NCBI GenBank assembly: GCA_004524425.1
Contig: SDNN01000050.1
Location: forward strand, 1 to 15,832
Direction of reading: 5' to 3'
DNA: 15,832 nucleotides
From: Promethearchaeota archaeon
Lineage (GTDB): Archaea > Asgardarchaeota > Lokiarchaeia > Sigynarchaeales > SOKP01
Shown here piece after piece: positions 6,402 to 13,931 of this stretch. The notes under the pieces were generated by a model. That model had not been told where the DNA came from and ran no database searches. It saw only the letters and a list, made by a program, of their open reading frames with translations. Every line of letters begins with the position of its first letter. Position 1 is the stretch's first letter. The translations under genes were made by a program, and so were the position numbers.

Positions 6402-7787
6402 ATGAACATGAAAAATATTAATTCTGGTTTCATAAATGATTACAACATGATTTTAGCAACGGATTTTTATCAATTAACCATGACTGCTGCGTATTATCAG
6501 GATAATTTAGAACATGACAGGAATGATGAGGATGATACTGCCGTTTTTGATCTCTTTGTCAGAACATATCCAAAAAACCGCAATTATCTAATTTTCGCAG
6601 GGTTAGAACAGGCAATTCATTACCTGCAAAATGCTAAATTTACAGAAGATATCATCGATTTTCTAAGAAAAAAGGAAGTCTTTAAAAATATAGATCCCAG
6701 TTTTTTTGAGGAATACTTACCGAATTTTCGGTTTAATCTAGACGTTTGGGCAATGAGAGAAGGCAATTTTTTCTTTCCTGATGAAACGGTAATAAGAGTC
6801 CAAGGACCAATGATTCATGCTCAATTAGCTGAGACTTACCTATTAAACGTGATTAATTTTCAGACGATTGTCGCCTCTAAAGCATCTCGCATAACAAACA
6901 CAGCTCCGGGAAAGGCATTGCTTGAATTTGGTACCAGGAGATCTCACGGACCTCTTGCCGGAGTGTATGCTGCTAGAGCAAGTTATATTGCGGGTTTTGA
7001 TGGTACAAGCAACGTGGTGGCAGACTTAGAATTGGGTATTAACTCTAGTGGTACAATGGCTCATAGTTTTGTTCAGAGATTTGATGAGGAAGCTGAAAGT
7101 TTCGAGACTTATTATAAAATTTATGGAAAAGATTCAATACTATTAATTGACACGTATGATACGGAAAAAGGAGCTGAAAAAGCCTGCAAATATAAGAATA
7201 CTATAAGAGGGGTCAGGATAGATTCAGGTGATCTGATAGAACATGCTAAAAAGGTTCGGAGCATTTTAGATGCAAATGGATGTCAAGAGGTATTAATCGT
7301 GGCCAGTTCAGATTTAAATGAATATAAAATAAAAAATATTATAGATAAGAATGCACCAATAGACGCGTTTGGAGTGGGAACGGAATTAGCTACGTCTCGA
7401 GACGATCCGACTCTTTCGGCGGTATATAAATTGATGGAATATAAAGGCAAGCCTAGAATTAAGACTAGCGAAGAAAAAGTCACCTATCCTGGCAAAAAAC
7501 AAGTATATAGAATCCATGATAAAAATGGATTGTTTAAAGAAGATGTCATGATGTTAGATGATGAAATGGCACCAGAAAATTCAGAACCCTTATTAATCCC
7601 GCTCATAGAAAAGGGGAAACTTGTCCATGAATTGCCAAATCTAAATGAAATCAAGCAGTATTATTTGAAAAATATTAAAACATTACCAGATGAGTATAAA
7701 AAATTAGAAGTGAATCACGTGTTCAAATTGAGAATTTCAGAGAAATTAAAAATGCTGACAAGTTCATTAAAACAAAAATATTCCTAA
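6402..7787 (+). CDS. pncB: Nicotinate phosphoribosyltransferase
   Basis: The 461-residue protein converts nicotinate and PRPP to nicotinate mononucleotide, coupled to ATP hydrolysis, in the Preiss-Handler route to NAD. Family motifs in order are LATDFYQLTM near the N-terminus (18-27), EFGTRRSHGPLAG (175-187), SSGTMAHSFVQ with the probable phosphorylated catalytic His221, GVRIDSGDL (270-278), ASSDLNEY (301-308) and FGVGTEL (323-329). The sequence is full length for the family, with an ordinary C-terminal extension. ATG at 6402 is used; ATG at 6408 is equally possible and would sit six bases after the GTGA at 6398-6401. No other NAD-synthesis gene is adjacent, so it appears to be a single-gene unit. 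Quinolinate or nicotinamide phosphoribosyltransferases share the fold, but the DFYQLTM and GTMAHSF motifs favour nicotinate. Confidence 0.96.
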   Translation: MNMKNINSGFINDYNMILATDFYQLTMTAAYYQDNLEHDRNDEDDTAVFDLFVRTYPKNRNYLIFAGLEQAIHYLQNAKFTEDIIDFLRKKEVFKNIDPSFFEEYLPNFRFNLDVWAMREGNFFFPDETVIRVQGPMIHAQLAETYLLNVINFQTIVASKASRITNTAPGKALLEFGTRRSHGPLAGVYAARASYIAGFDGTSNVVADLELGINSSGTMAHSFVQRFDEEAESFETYYKIYGKDSILLIDTYDTEKGAEKACKYKNTIRGVRIDSGDLIEHAKKVRSILDANGCQEVLIVASSDLNEYKIKNIIDKNAPIDAFGVGTELATSRDDPTLSAVYKLMEYKGKPRIKTSEEKVTYPGKKQVYRIHDKNGLFKEDVMMLDDEMAPENSEPLLIPLIEKGKLVHELPNLNEIKQYYLKNIKTLPDEYKKLEVNHVFKLRISEKLKMLTSSLKQKYS

Positions 7788-8022
7788 TCGAAGACTATAT
7801 GGAAATGCTTCTTAAAGTTCTACTATTCTTAACTAAGATATAATTATTTATAATCTGTTTACATGACTTTTTACTGATTTTATTACATATTGTTCCTAAT
7901 ATTAAAGTTAAGAATAATTTAAAATGAGTCTATCGTTTAATTTGAAATAATTTAAAATAGATTTTAATATTATTAGATAATCATTTAACTAAAATATTAA
8001 AAAAAAAAGTTTTGATGTTAAA
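7788..8022. other. AT-rich intergenic region with a 13-base direct repeat
   Basis: The 235-base spacer upstream of the radical SAM gene contains AATAATTTAAAAT twice (7913-7925 and 7946-7958, 33 bases apart) and a distant 9-base inverted pair (ATTCTTAAC at 7825-7833 with GTTAAGAAT at 7907-7915). In such AT-rich sequence both may be chance. It must hold the promoter of the radical SAM operon. I see no RNA gene. Confidence 0.4.
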
Positions 8023-9744
8023 ATGTATCACTTAGACGGTACGGATTATTTAGAAGAAAAATACTACAGAAAAACCATTTCCATTTGTCCGGAATGTTTA
8101 CAAAGAATTCCTGCTGAAATCATTGAAAGAGATGGTCAAATATGGATGGAAAAGACGTGCGAGGAACATGGATTTTTTAAGGATCGAATTAGCTCTTCAG
8201 CGAAGTATTATAAATGGACACATTATGGTACAGAAAATTGGAGTTTCGAAAAAAATGGAGATGCTAATCCCCCTGATATTGAATGTGTAGATCCAAGAGG
8301 ATGCCCCTATAACTGTGGATTATGTCCAGATCACTTGTCAACTTGCTCATTAGCTCTCATAGATTTAACTAATAGATGCAACTTTAACTGTAACTTCTGC
8401 TTTGCAAACGTGCAGAAGGCAGGATATTTAGTGGAGCCAACCATAGAAGAAATCGAAAAGATCATGGATCATTTCAGGGATAAACCCATACCTGCCGTAA
8501 GCATCATGTTCTCTGGTGGAGAACCAACGGTACGGAAAGATTTTCCTGAAATATGCAAGATGGCAAAAGATAAGGGATTTAAGGAAGTAATTGCTGCAAC
8601 GAATGGATACGGCTTCCAGAAAAAGAACGGCGGTCTAGAATGGACCAAAAAAGTATATGAAATGGGATTAGACACGTTATACCTTCAATTTGACGGGATA
8701 AATAATGAAACTTATGAGAAAACTCGTGGTATTAAGAATTTAATGGATTATAAAATGAGGGTAATTGAAAACTGTCGAAAGGCAGGGTTATCCTCGATTA
8801 ATCTAGTTGCTACCATAGTGAATGGAGTGAATGATAAAGAAGTGGGAAACATCATTCAATTCTGTATTGATAATATAGACGTCGTTAGAGGTATAACTTT
8901 CCAACCTGTCTCTTTATGTGGTCGGATTGCTGCTGAAGAAATAAATGATTTAAGAATCACTAATGCGGATGTTATTAAAGAAATAGAAAAGCAAACGGGA
9001 GGAAAGATCGACATGGAAAGTGCATGGTATCCCTTGAGTACAGTTGTTGAAATGGGCCGAATCATAGCATATTTAGCAGATGTTGATCCGATTGAGTTTA
9101 CCTGCCATCCTGATTGTGGATTCGCAACATACATGGTCATTGATCCCAATACCAATGAAATGGTTCCGGTTACCGAATATTTTGACCCATTGAAAATCGT
9201 GGACTTTTCAAACCGTTTTTGGGAGAAAATTAAGCACAAGGAAAAAAATCCGCCTCAATTTTTCACTAATTTATTAGGGGAGGCAGGAAAGACACTAGAT
9301 AAGGGATTAGAATTTCTAGATAAGACACAATTAAAGGCAAGGTTTCTATTAGGAATGCTTCAATACACGAAAAAACCGGGCAAACTGATGGAAATGTTTA
9401 GTAGAGTATTAATAAACGGAGATTGGGAAAGCATTAGTTCATTTACTCATGGGACACTTCTCATTAGTTCAATGCATTTCCAAGATGCATATAACATGGA
9501 TATAGAAAGAACAAGAAGATGCATTGTCCATTTCGGCGTGGCGATGCCCGACGGATCTGTACGTGAAATCCCATTTTGCACGCATAATACCTTACATAGA
9601 CCTCACATAGAAAAATTAATTGCCAAAAAACTAACTGATAAAGTGAAAAACGAATTTGATACCACGAGAGGCCAACTGGCCATGGAAGTTGGAGCTGATG
9701 TAGCCCATAATGGTGGTATTGAAAAAGAAGAATTAGAGAAATAG
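8023..9744 (+). CDS. Radical SAM protein of the tetraether lipid synthase (Tes, MJ0619) type
   Basis: This 573-residue enzyme has a classic radical SAM cluster, C-x3-C-x2-C at Cys119, Cys123 and Cys126 (NRCNFNCNFCFA), then SGGEPT (164-169), AATNGYG and LQFDGI. It also has a rubredoxin-like N-terminal site (CPEC at 22-25, CEEHG at 46-50), a Cys-rich block before the radical SAM motif (Cys88, 94, 98, 101, 108) and conserved C-terminal elements (HPDC at 362-365, RRC at 498-500, IPFCTHN at 516-522). From memory, this layout matches archaeal MJ0619 proteins, whose studied member Tes joins two lipid tails by C-C bonds to make tetraether lipids. Several paralogous groups share the architecture, so radical SAM membership is sure and the tetraether role is probable. 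ATG at 8023 lacks a strong Shine-Dalgarno site. The stop codon overlaps the ribosome site of the next gene. Confidence 0.85.
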   Translation: MYHLDGTDYLEEKYYRKTISICPECLQRIPAEIIERDGQIWMEKTCEEHGFFKDRISSSAKYYKWTHYGTENWSFEKNGDANPPDIECVDPRGCPYNCGLCPDHLSTCSLALIDLTNRCNFNCNFCFANVQKAGYLVEPTIEEIEKIMDHFRDKPIPAVSIMFSGGEPTVRKDFPEICKMAKDKGFKEVIAATNGYGFQKKNGGLEWTKKVYEMGLDTLYLQFDGINNETYEKTRGIKNLMDYKMRVIENCRKAGLSSINLVATIVNGVNDKEVGNIIQFCIDNIDVVRGITFQPVSLCGRIAAEEINDLRITNADVIKEIEKQTGGKIDMESAWYPLSTVVEMGRIIAYLADVDPIEFTCHPDCGFATYMVIDPNTNEMVPVTEYFDPLKIVDFSNRFWEKIKHKEKNPPQFFTNLLGEAGKTLDKGLEFLDKTQLKARFLLGMLQYTKKPGKLMEMFSRVLINGDWESISSFTHGTLLISSMHFQDAYNMDIERTRRCIVHFGVAMPDGSVREIPFCTHNTLHRPHIEKLIAKKLTDKVKNEFDTTRGQLAMEVGADVAHNGGIEKEELEK

Positions 9745-9748
9745 GTGA
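9744..9748 (+). promoter_or_regulatory. Shine-Dalgarno site GGTGA coupling the partner gene to the radical SAM gene
   Basis: GGTGA begins on the last base of the radical SAM stop codon and lies eight bases before the ATG at 9757. It decides between that ATG and the GTG at 9745, which falls inside the site itself. Confidence 0.7.
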
Positions 9749-9756
9749 ACGAAAAA

Positions 9757-10038
9757 ATGGAAGCAAAAAAACAAGATGAAGGACCCAAGTTTATAGAATT
9801 AACGGAATTGAAAACCAACACTGGCAAGGAATACGAAGAAGCCATGCTACAGCGAGTAGACTATTTTGCGAAAAAAAATGCTGAAAAATCAATTTTTAAT
9901 AATTTCATTCAGAATACGGTGGTAAAAGGTTTAAGCACGATCTTGGATTTAAAGGTTAAACTCGATGAGGCAATTGGCAAGGACAATTTAAAGAAAGTAC
10001 ATGATACGATTGACCAAATTCTCTTATTTGGCCTCTAA
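9757..10038 (+). CDS. Small soluble partner protein of the radical SAM enzyme, function unknown
   Basis: This protein has 93 residues from the ATG at 9757, or 97 if the GTG directly after the upstream stop is used; the GGTGA site favours the ATG. I do not recognise a family. It is charged and predicted helical throughout, with no cysteine, membrane segment or signal peptide. A Lys/Glu-rich N-terminus leads to EYEEAMLQRVDYFAKKNAEK (about residues 25-44), then NFIQNTVVKGLSTILDL and a helical C-terminus ending in LLFGL. It is in tight operon with the radical SAM gene and is followed by an 11-T terminator, so the two form one transcription unit. A small helical partner could aid substrate delivery, membrane docking or cluster maturation; this is inference from position only. 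Confidence 0.82.
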   Translation: MEAKKQDEGPKFIELTELKTNTGKEYEEAMLQRVDYFAKKNAEKSIFNNFIQNTVVKGLSTILDLKVKLDEAIGKDNLKKVHDTIDQILLFGL

Positions 10039-10041
10039 ATT

Positions 10042-10103
10042 CTTTTTTTTTTTATCAATATTTACTTAAATTTTTTAGAATTTTTGGAAACTTTTTTTAT
10101 TTT
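10042..10103 (+). terminator. Strong T-run terminator
   Basis: A run of eleven Ts (10043-10053) begins four bases after the stop codon of the small gene, and a second T-rich block lies at 10089-10103. This is the clearest archaeal-type T-tract terminator in the window. It separates the operon from the convergent dehydrogenase gene. Confidence 0.7.
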
Positions 10104-10139
10104 TATTATACCACATAAATCATTTTAGAAGGTGCAAAT

Positions 10140-11156
10140 TTAAGGTTCTACCAGAATTTTGATATTTTTTGTATCCGGATCAATTCCACATTCAAATCCC
10201 TCGTCGACGATATCATCAAGAGAGATGATCTTCGTGATAATGGGATCAGGATCAATCATTTTTCGGGCGACTAAATCTATAGCAAATTCAAAATCCTTTC
10301 TTCGAGTACCCAAAACACCTTGGATGCGAATCTGATTCATCACGTATTTAAGCAGATTAATTTCAACCGGTTTATCCCATAAACCAATTTGAATTATTGT
10401 TCCCCCTTTACGGACCACGTCTATAGCAGTATTAACCAGGCGTGGGTTTCCGGAACATTCAAACACATAATCCGCACCTGAAACCCCTTTCTTGTTTGCT
10501 CTTTTAATTCGTGGCAGACTTAACTTGTCTAATGCTAGATCTGGACCAAAATTTTTTGCTACTTCCAATCTATAAGGATTTTTTTCAACCACGACGATTG
10601 AACTTGCTCCTGCTATTTTTAAACATTGTAAGGTAAACTGGCCTAATGTACCTAAACCTAATACAACTGCAGAATCACCCGCTATAAAATTAGATATAGA
10701 TAATGCTTGTAACGGAGTGCCAATTTGATCAAAAATCGTACCGTGCTTATCTGGTATTGTATCCGGTAGTTTAATGAGGTTATGCTCTTTTACCAGCATG
10801 TATTCTGCAAATCCACCATTTCTTCCCACTCCAATCCCTTCATATGAGCGTTCACACAAGTTTTCAAAGCCTCTTTTACAAAAATAGCATTCTCCGCAAT
10901 TTAATGTTACATCTATAGTCACTCGATCGCCTATTTTCCATTTCTTTATTTCCTTTCCCACTTCTGCCACGCTACCGGTAATTTCGTGACCTAATACGCA
11001 TTCTGTGGGCCATAATCCAGTTTTATAAAATTCCAAATCAGAACCACATATACCAGCATATTTTATTTTAACTAAAACCTCTCCCTTACCAGGAATGGGC
11101 TTTGGAATGTCTATAATGCTGATTGATTTTTTCCCTCGATATAAAGCTGCTTTCAT
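10140..11156 (-). CDS. Zinc-dependent medium-chain alcohol/polyol dehydrogenase
   Basis: The 338-residue protein is a complete MDR-family dehydrogenase. Catalytic-zinc residues are Cys37 (in GICGSD), His57 and Glu58 (GHE). The four structural-zinc cysteines are Cys87, Cys90, Cys93 and Cys101 (NCGECYFCKRGFENLC). The Rossmann motif GLGTLG is at 167-172. Glu191 at the end of the second Rossmann strand (VVVEKN) suggests NAD rather than NADP. Substrate cannot be assigned; sorbitol, threonine, glucose and simple alcohol dehydrogenases all share these motifs. ATG at 11156 is the natural start and gives MKAALYRGKK, a typical beginning for this family. The gene converges on the radical SAM operon and is divergent from the lipid-kinase-like gene, with 78 bases between their starts. 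Confidence 0.94.
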   Translation of the reverse strand: MKAALYRGKKSISIIDIPKPIPGKGEVLVKIKYAGICGSDLEFYKTGLWPTECVLGHEITGSVAEVGKEIKKWKIGDRVTIDVTLNCGECYFCKRGFENLCERSYEGIGVGRNGGFAEYMLVKEHNLIKLPDTIPDKHGTIFDQIGTPLQALSISNFIAGDSAVVLGLGTLGQFTLQCLKIAGASSIVVVEKNPYRLEVAKNFGPDLALDKLSLPRIKRANKKGVSGADYVFECSGNPRLVNTAIDVVRKGGTIIQIGLWDKPVEINLLKYVMNQIRIQGVLGTRRKDFEFAIDLVARKMIDPDPIITKIISLDDIVDEGFECGIDPDTKNIKILVEP

Positions 11157-11234
11157 GATCTTAATCTCTAAAAAGGTTATTTTTCAATGTTTTCCCAAAA
11201 TATATTTTTGATAAAATGATTTAATAAGATTAAC

Positions 11235-12317
11235 ATGGTTTATAATATTTACACTATACCCGTAGTCTTATTATTCATGATTAATGGATTTGGGCAGTTA
11301 TATTATGCTTATATGTTAAAGAAAAAATATCCTAATGAGCATAATTTTCAGAATTCACTCATTACATTTATACTGTGGATGGCAGGAGGACTTCTATATC
11401 CTTTATTTTACACGAGGGATACTATACATGTTAGATGGTTTCAGTCCTTGGCAATGACCATAATATGCATTTACACACCACTTTTTATTTTTGCAATATT
11501 GTTCTTTCAATACCTTTTTATCACCATTCATGATCACAAAAAGGTAGAAGCTCGAAAAATCGAAGCTTTTCTTGAAGATTTTGAAGAATTTAATCCTAAG
11601 TGGAGAACTAACCAAGAAACATCGTTAATTACAGATCTGCATCGTAAAATGTTTCATTTTTTACCTGCAGCAATAATCATTTCTTTATGGGTATTTGCCG
11701 TCCATATCTGGGGATATCTCTGGGGAGCTGACAAGATTTGGGGTATAACTGGAGAGGAATATGGTATTTTCTTGATTTTAACAGTCGGATATTCAGCAAT
11801 AATAATATTTGCTGCATTAGATTATGTTAGATTATCTTATATTTTCCAGAAGCGCCGTATATATCATTTATTACCAGATACCATATCTCGACTGCTTATT
11901 AAAACTTTAAGACCTAACGAAATATACGAGTTTACAAAACCCGTGGTGCTGATATTAGCTTTAGTACCATCACTTTTTCTTCCTTTCGGTTTATTTGCTT
12001 CAGTTGCTTTAATCGCTAGCTTAGGTGATGCTGCTGCTTCAATAATGGGAATTAAGTTTGGGAAAAGAAATTTTCCAAAAAACAGCAATAAAACCATCAT
12101 TGGTTATATTTCTGGATTTTTCACGTCACTCATGATAAGCATCGTTATCCTCTATTTTTTTGAAATCCACTTGACGTTATTCAAGATATTTATGATTGCC
12201 TTAGGAGGAGCTCTCACCTTTCTAATTATAGATCTTCTTAACTTAAAAATCGACGATAATATTACTAATCCATTATTTTGTGCTTTAATAATGGGATTGT
12301 TATATTTTTTTCTATAG
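11235..12317 (+). CDS. Polytopic membrane enzyme, dolichol kinase / CTP-dependent diacylglycerol kinase-like
   Basis: This 360-residue protein has about eight to nine hydrophobic segments. N-terminal ones lie at about residues 8-27, 42-58 and 70-97; later ones at 141-162, 178-195, 236-268, 290-309 and 314-336, with a last one at 344-360. A charged cytosolic loop at 100-136 separates the halves. The second half has the family marks HRKMFHF (136-142) and SLGDAAASIMGIKFGKRNF (262-280) followed by NKTIIGYISGF (285-295), then DDNITNP (340-346). These match the Sec59/Dgk1-type CTP-dependent kinases and the related cytidylyltransferases, which phosphorylate dolichol or diacylglycerol. In an archaeon a polyprenol kinase for protein glycosylation, or a glycerolipid kinase, would be natural. 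The first three helices form an N-terminal extension. ATG at 11235 is chosen without strong ribosome-site support. The substrate is unproven. Confidence 0.82.
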   Translation: MVYNIYTIPVVLLFMINGFGQLYYAYMLKKKYPNEHNFQNSLITFILWMAGGLLYPLFYTRDTIHVRWFQSLAMTIICIYTPLFIFAILFFQYLFITIHDHKKVEARKIEAFLEDFEEFNPKWRTNQETSLITDLHRKMFHFLPAAIIISLWVFAVHIWGYLWGADKIWGITGEEYGIFLILTVGYSAIIIFAALDYVRLSYIFQKRRIYHLLPDTISRLLIKTLRPNEIYEFTKPVVLILALVPSLFLPFGLFASVALIASLGDAAASIMGIKFGKRNFPKNSNKTIIGYISGFFTSLMISIVILYFFEIHLTLFKIFMIALGGALTFLIIDLLNLKIDDNITNPLFCALIMGLLYFFL

Positions 12318-12333
12318 TATGAATCTATACTAT
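12314..12333 (+). terminator. Small hairpin at the stop codon of the lipid-kinase-like gene
   Basis: ATAGTAT (12314-12320) and ATACTAT (12327-12333) form a perfect seven-base inverted repeat with a six-base loop, and the stop codon lies in its first arm. T-rich sequence follows from 12357. It may mark the transcript end. All pairs but two are A-T, so stability is low. Confidence 0.3.
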
Positions 12334-12667
12334 TAAAAGAGCAATTTAAGACGCCATTTTATTGATTTATATTTTATCTTAAATACTCAGATTCCTAAAG
12401 AAATAAAATAGCTTATTTCATTAAATTAAATATTAAATCAAATTCTACCCATAATTGGGTAGAGCAAAGCTAGATTCTCTTGTTTTTACAATTATATTTA
12501 TCTTATGAATTTATTGTTCCTTAATTAAATATTTATTAAATTTTTTAGAAATCTATAAATTGGTTAATGTTTTTTTCATTCTTTATAAACTTGGGATTTT
12601 AATTGATACTATTTTTTTTTTATAATATTAAAAAGGGTAGAAACATATATTTATTCCGTAGTATAAT
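12334..12667. other. Noncoding region upstream of the riboflavin operon
   Basis: About 330 very AT-rich bases without a credible reading frame. The only GC-bearing structure is the 7-4-7 hairpin CTACCCA-TAAT-TGGGTAG, listed separately. I looked for the conserved blocks of an FMN (RFN) riboswitch and for tRNA or box C/D-like features and saw none. Confidence 0.5.
12445..12462. repeat. Perfect 7-4-7 inverted repeat
   Basis: CTACCCA and TGGGTAG are exact inverse complements separated by TAAT. The stem holds four G-C pairs in a region almost free of G and C, so it stands out. A second mini-hairpin, AGC-AAA-GCT, follows directly (12463-12471), then pyrimidine-rich sequence with five Ts (TCTCTTGTTTTT). 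It could be the end of an upstream transcript, a leader structure, or a distal regulator site. Confidence 0.45.
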
Positions 12668-12685
12668 TTACTCAAGAATGAGTAA
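12668..12685. promoter_or_regulatory. Perfect 7-4-7 inverted repeat, candidate rib operator
   Basis: TTACTCA (12668-12674) and TGAGTAA (12679-12685) are exact inverse complements around AGAA. The repeat touches a TATA-like stretch and ends 36 bases before the ribB start. A protein bound here would contact or block TFB/TBP assembly. Archaeal rib genes are known in some lineages to be controlled by RbkR-family proteins that bind palindromic sites. I cannot confirm that this word matches their consensus. Confidence 0.5.
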
Positions 12686-12697
12686 TATATTAAAAAT
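12684..12697 (+). promoter_or_regulatory. Candidate TATA box of the riboflavin operon
   Basis: AATATATTAAAAAT is centred about 31 bases before the ribB ATG at 12722. That spacing would place the transcript start at or within a few bases of the start codon, fitting a leaderless or nearly leaderless message. The lack of a Shine-Dalgarno site before ribB agrees with this. Confidence 0.4.
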
Positions 12698-12721
12698 AGC
12701 TTAAAAAAATGGAAAATTTGC

Positions 12722-13447
12722 ATGATTGAAACTATAGAGCGGGCAATTAAAGAATTATCTTTAGGAAATTTTATATTAGTATATGATCTTGATGGTAGAG
12801 AAGAAGAAGTAGATTTAGTCTGTTTAGCAGAAAAAGTAACTCCCAATCATATTAAAAATTTACGATATGATGCTGGTGGATTAATTTGTGTAGCAATGCA
12901 TGCTGAAATAGCCGAAAAATTAGGTCTACCTTTCATGTTAGAGATTTATTTAAATGTTTTAGGTCAATATTCAATTTTTAATAAGATATCTCCTAATGTG
13001 GCATGTCCTTACGGTGATAAACCCTCCTTCTCAATTACAATAAATCATATTGATACTTATACAGGAATTACTGATAATGATCGTGCTTTGACTATTAGAG
13101 AATTTGGAATACTTGGATCTCAAATTTATCAGAATGGAATAAAAAATGAAGAATATAGAGAGATTTTTGGGTCAAATTTTAGAGCTCCAGGACACACACA
13201 TCTATTAATAGCAAATCCTGATTTATTAAAGGAAAGATTAGGGCATACAGAATTAACGGTTACACTGGCTTTTTTAGGAGATCTTTCTCCACTTACAGTA
13301 TTGTGTGAAATGCTAGATGGATCAACTGGTAAAGCTCTATCTATTAAAAAAGCAAGAGAATATGCAAATAAGAATAATTTGATTATGGTTGAAGGTGAAC
13401 AAATCGTAGAAGCTTATAATGAATATTTAGCTAAGGTGAAAAATTGA
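12722..13447 (+). CDS. ribB: 3,4-dihydroxy-2-butanone 4-phosphate synthase
   Basis: The 241-residue enzyme converts ribulose 5-phosphate to 3,4-dihydroxy-2-butanone 4-phosphate plus formate, the four-carbon donor for lumazine synthase. Family features are the acidic active-site loop YDLDGREEEVDLV (21-33, with Arg26, Glu27 and Glu29), the substrate-phosphate segment TYTGITDNDRALTI (112-125), FRAPGHTHLL (153-162) and RLGHTELTVTLA (172-183), then CEMLDG (195-200). It is a stand-alone archaeal-length form without a fused GTP cyclohydrolase II domain, which fits ArfA being encoded downstream. ATG at 12722 has no Shine-Dalgarno site but lies at leaderless distance from a TATA-like sequence. It is the first gene of the operon; its stop overlaps the ribC start by three bases. 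Confidence 0.96.
   Translation: MIETIERAIKELSLGNFILVYDLDGREEEVDLVCLAEKVTPNHIKNLRYDAGGLICVAMHAEIAEKLGLPFMLEIYLNVLGQYSIFNKISPNVACPYGDKPSFSITINHIDTYTGITDNDRALTIREFGILGSQIYQNGIKNEEYREIFGSNFRAPGHTHLLIANPDLLKERLGHTELTVTLAFLGDLSPLTVLCEMLDGSTGKALSIKKAREYANKNNLIMVEGEQIVEAYNEYLAKVKN
13435..13439 (+). promoter_or_regulatory. Shine-Dalgarno site GGTGA for ribC
   Basis: GGTGA lies four bases before the TTG at 13444, inside the last ribB codons. It supports TTG as the true ribC start and translational coupling of the two genes. Confidence 0.65.
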
Positions 13448-13917
13448 GTAAGATAAATATTGGAATAGCGGATACAACTTTTGCTCGTGTAGATATGGGA
13501 TCCATGGCAATAGACGAGATTGAGAATACAACTAGTAAGGTTAACATAATTTATTATACTGTTCCAGGTATGAAAGATTTGCCCGTCGCATGTAAAATTT
13601 TATTTGATAGATATGAATGTGAAATTTGTTTGGCTATTGGAATGCCTGGCCCAGCTGAAATAGATAAGATTTGTGCTCACGAGGCAAGCCAAGGAATTAT
13701 AATGTGCCAATTAATGACAGGAAAACATATTCTTGAATGCTTTGTTCATGAGGATGAAGCAGAAACACCAGATGAATTAATTAAGGTATGTGATAATAGA
13801 GCGAGGGAACATGCTCAAAATATTTTATATCTATTATTTAAAAAAGATTGGCTAAAAAGAAATGCTGGAAAGGGATTAAGACAAGGATATCCGGATATAG
13901 GGCCAATCAGAATATAA
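13444..13917 (+). CDS. ribC: Archaeal-type riboflavin synthase
   Basis: This 157-residue protein performs the last step of the pathway: two 6,7-dimethyl-8-ribityllumazine molecules dismutate to riboflavin and the pyrimidine that RibH reuses. It closely matches the archaeal (MJ1184-type) enzyme, not the bacterial one: [15 protein letters not shown] (8-22), [13 protein letters not shown] (39-51), [17 protein letters not shown] (66-82), [16 protein letters not shown] (91-106), the [10 protein letters not shown] helix (118-127) and [14 protein letters not shown] at the C-terminus. The start is TTG at 13444, whose TTGA overlaps the ribB stop. Archaeal RibC descends from lumazine synthase; the shared VPG-x2-D-x-P-x-A-x-K pattern with the next gene shows this. 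Bacterial riboflavin synthases have an unrelated fold. Confidence 0.97.
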   Translation: MSKINIGIADTTFARVDMGSMAIDEIENTTSKVNIIYYTVPGMKDLPVACKILFDRYECEICLAIGMPGPAEIDKICAHEASQGIIMCQLMTGKHILECFVHEDEAETPDELIKVCDNRAREHAQNILYLLFKKDWLKRNAGKGLRQGYPDIGPIRI

Positions 13918-13918
13918 T

Positions 13919-13923
13919 GAGGT
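13919..13923 (+). promoter_or_regulatory. Shine-Dalgarno site GAGGT for ribH
   Basis: GAGGT lies eight bases before ATG 13932, directly after the ribC stop. It selects this start over the in-frame ATG at 13917, which overlaps the stop codon and would place the site inside the gene. Confidence 0.65.
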
Positions 13924-13931
13924 TAAAAAAA

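Noticed and set aside
7913..7958. 13-base direct repeat AATAATTTAAAAT before the radical SAM gene as an operator
   Set aside because: The word is pure A/T, so recurrence by chance in this spacer is likely; there is no palindromic structure to support protein binding.
8856..9239. 127-codon open frame on the minus strand inside the radical SAM gene
   Set aside because: It is fully antisense to a conserved enzyme, has no ribosome site and its translation shows no family features. It is a shadow of the real gene's codon use.
9464..9766. 100-codon minus-strand frame over the end of the radical SAM gene
   Set aside because: Antisense to conserved coding sequence (RRC, IPFCTHN motifs) and crosses into the partner gene; composition is not convincing.
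12318..12721. FMN (RFN) riboswitch upstream of the riboflavin operon
   Set aside because: None of the conserved GC-containing blocks of that element is visible; the region is nearly all A and T apart from one short hairpin.
12709..12729. Six-residue mini-frame ATG...TGA overlapping the ribB start out of frame
   Set aside because: It could act as an upstream frame, but the TATA position suggests the transcript begins downstream of this ATG. A six-residue frame in A-rich sequence is easily chance.
13848..13931. N-terminal extension of RibH back into ribC
   Set aside because: The extra residues overlap the conserved ribC C-terminus in another frame, and a GAGGT site marks ATG 13932; the shorter form has the usual family length.
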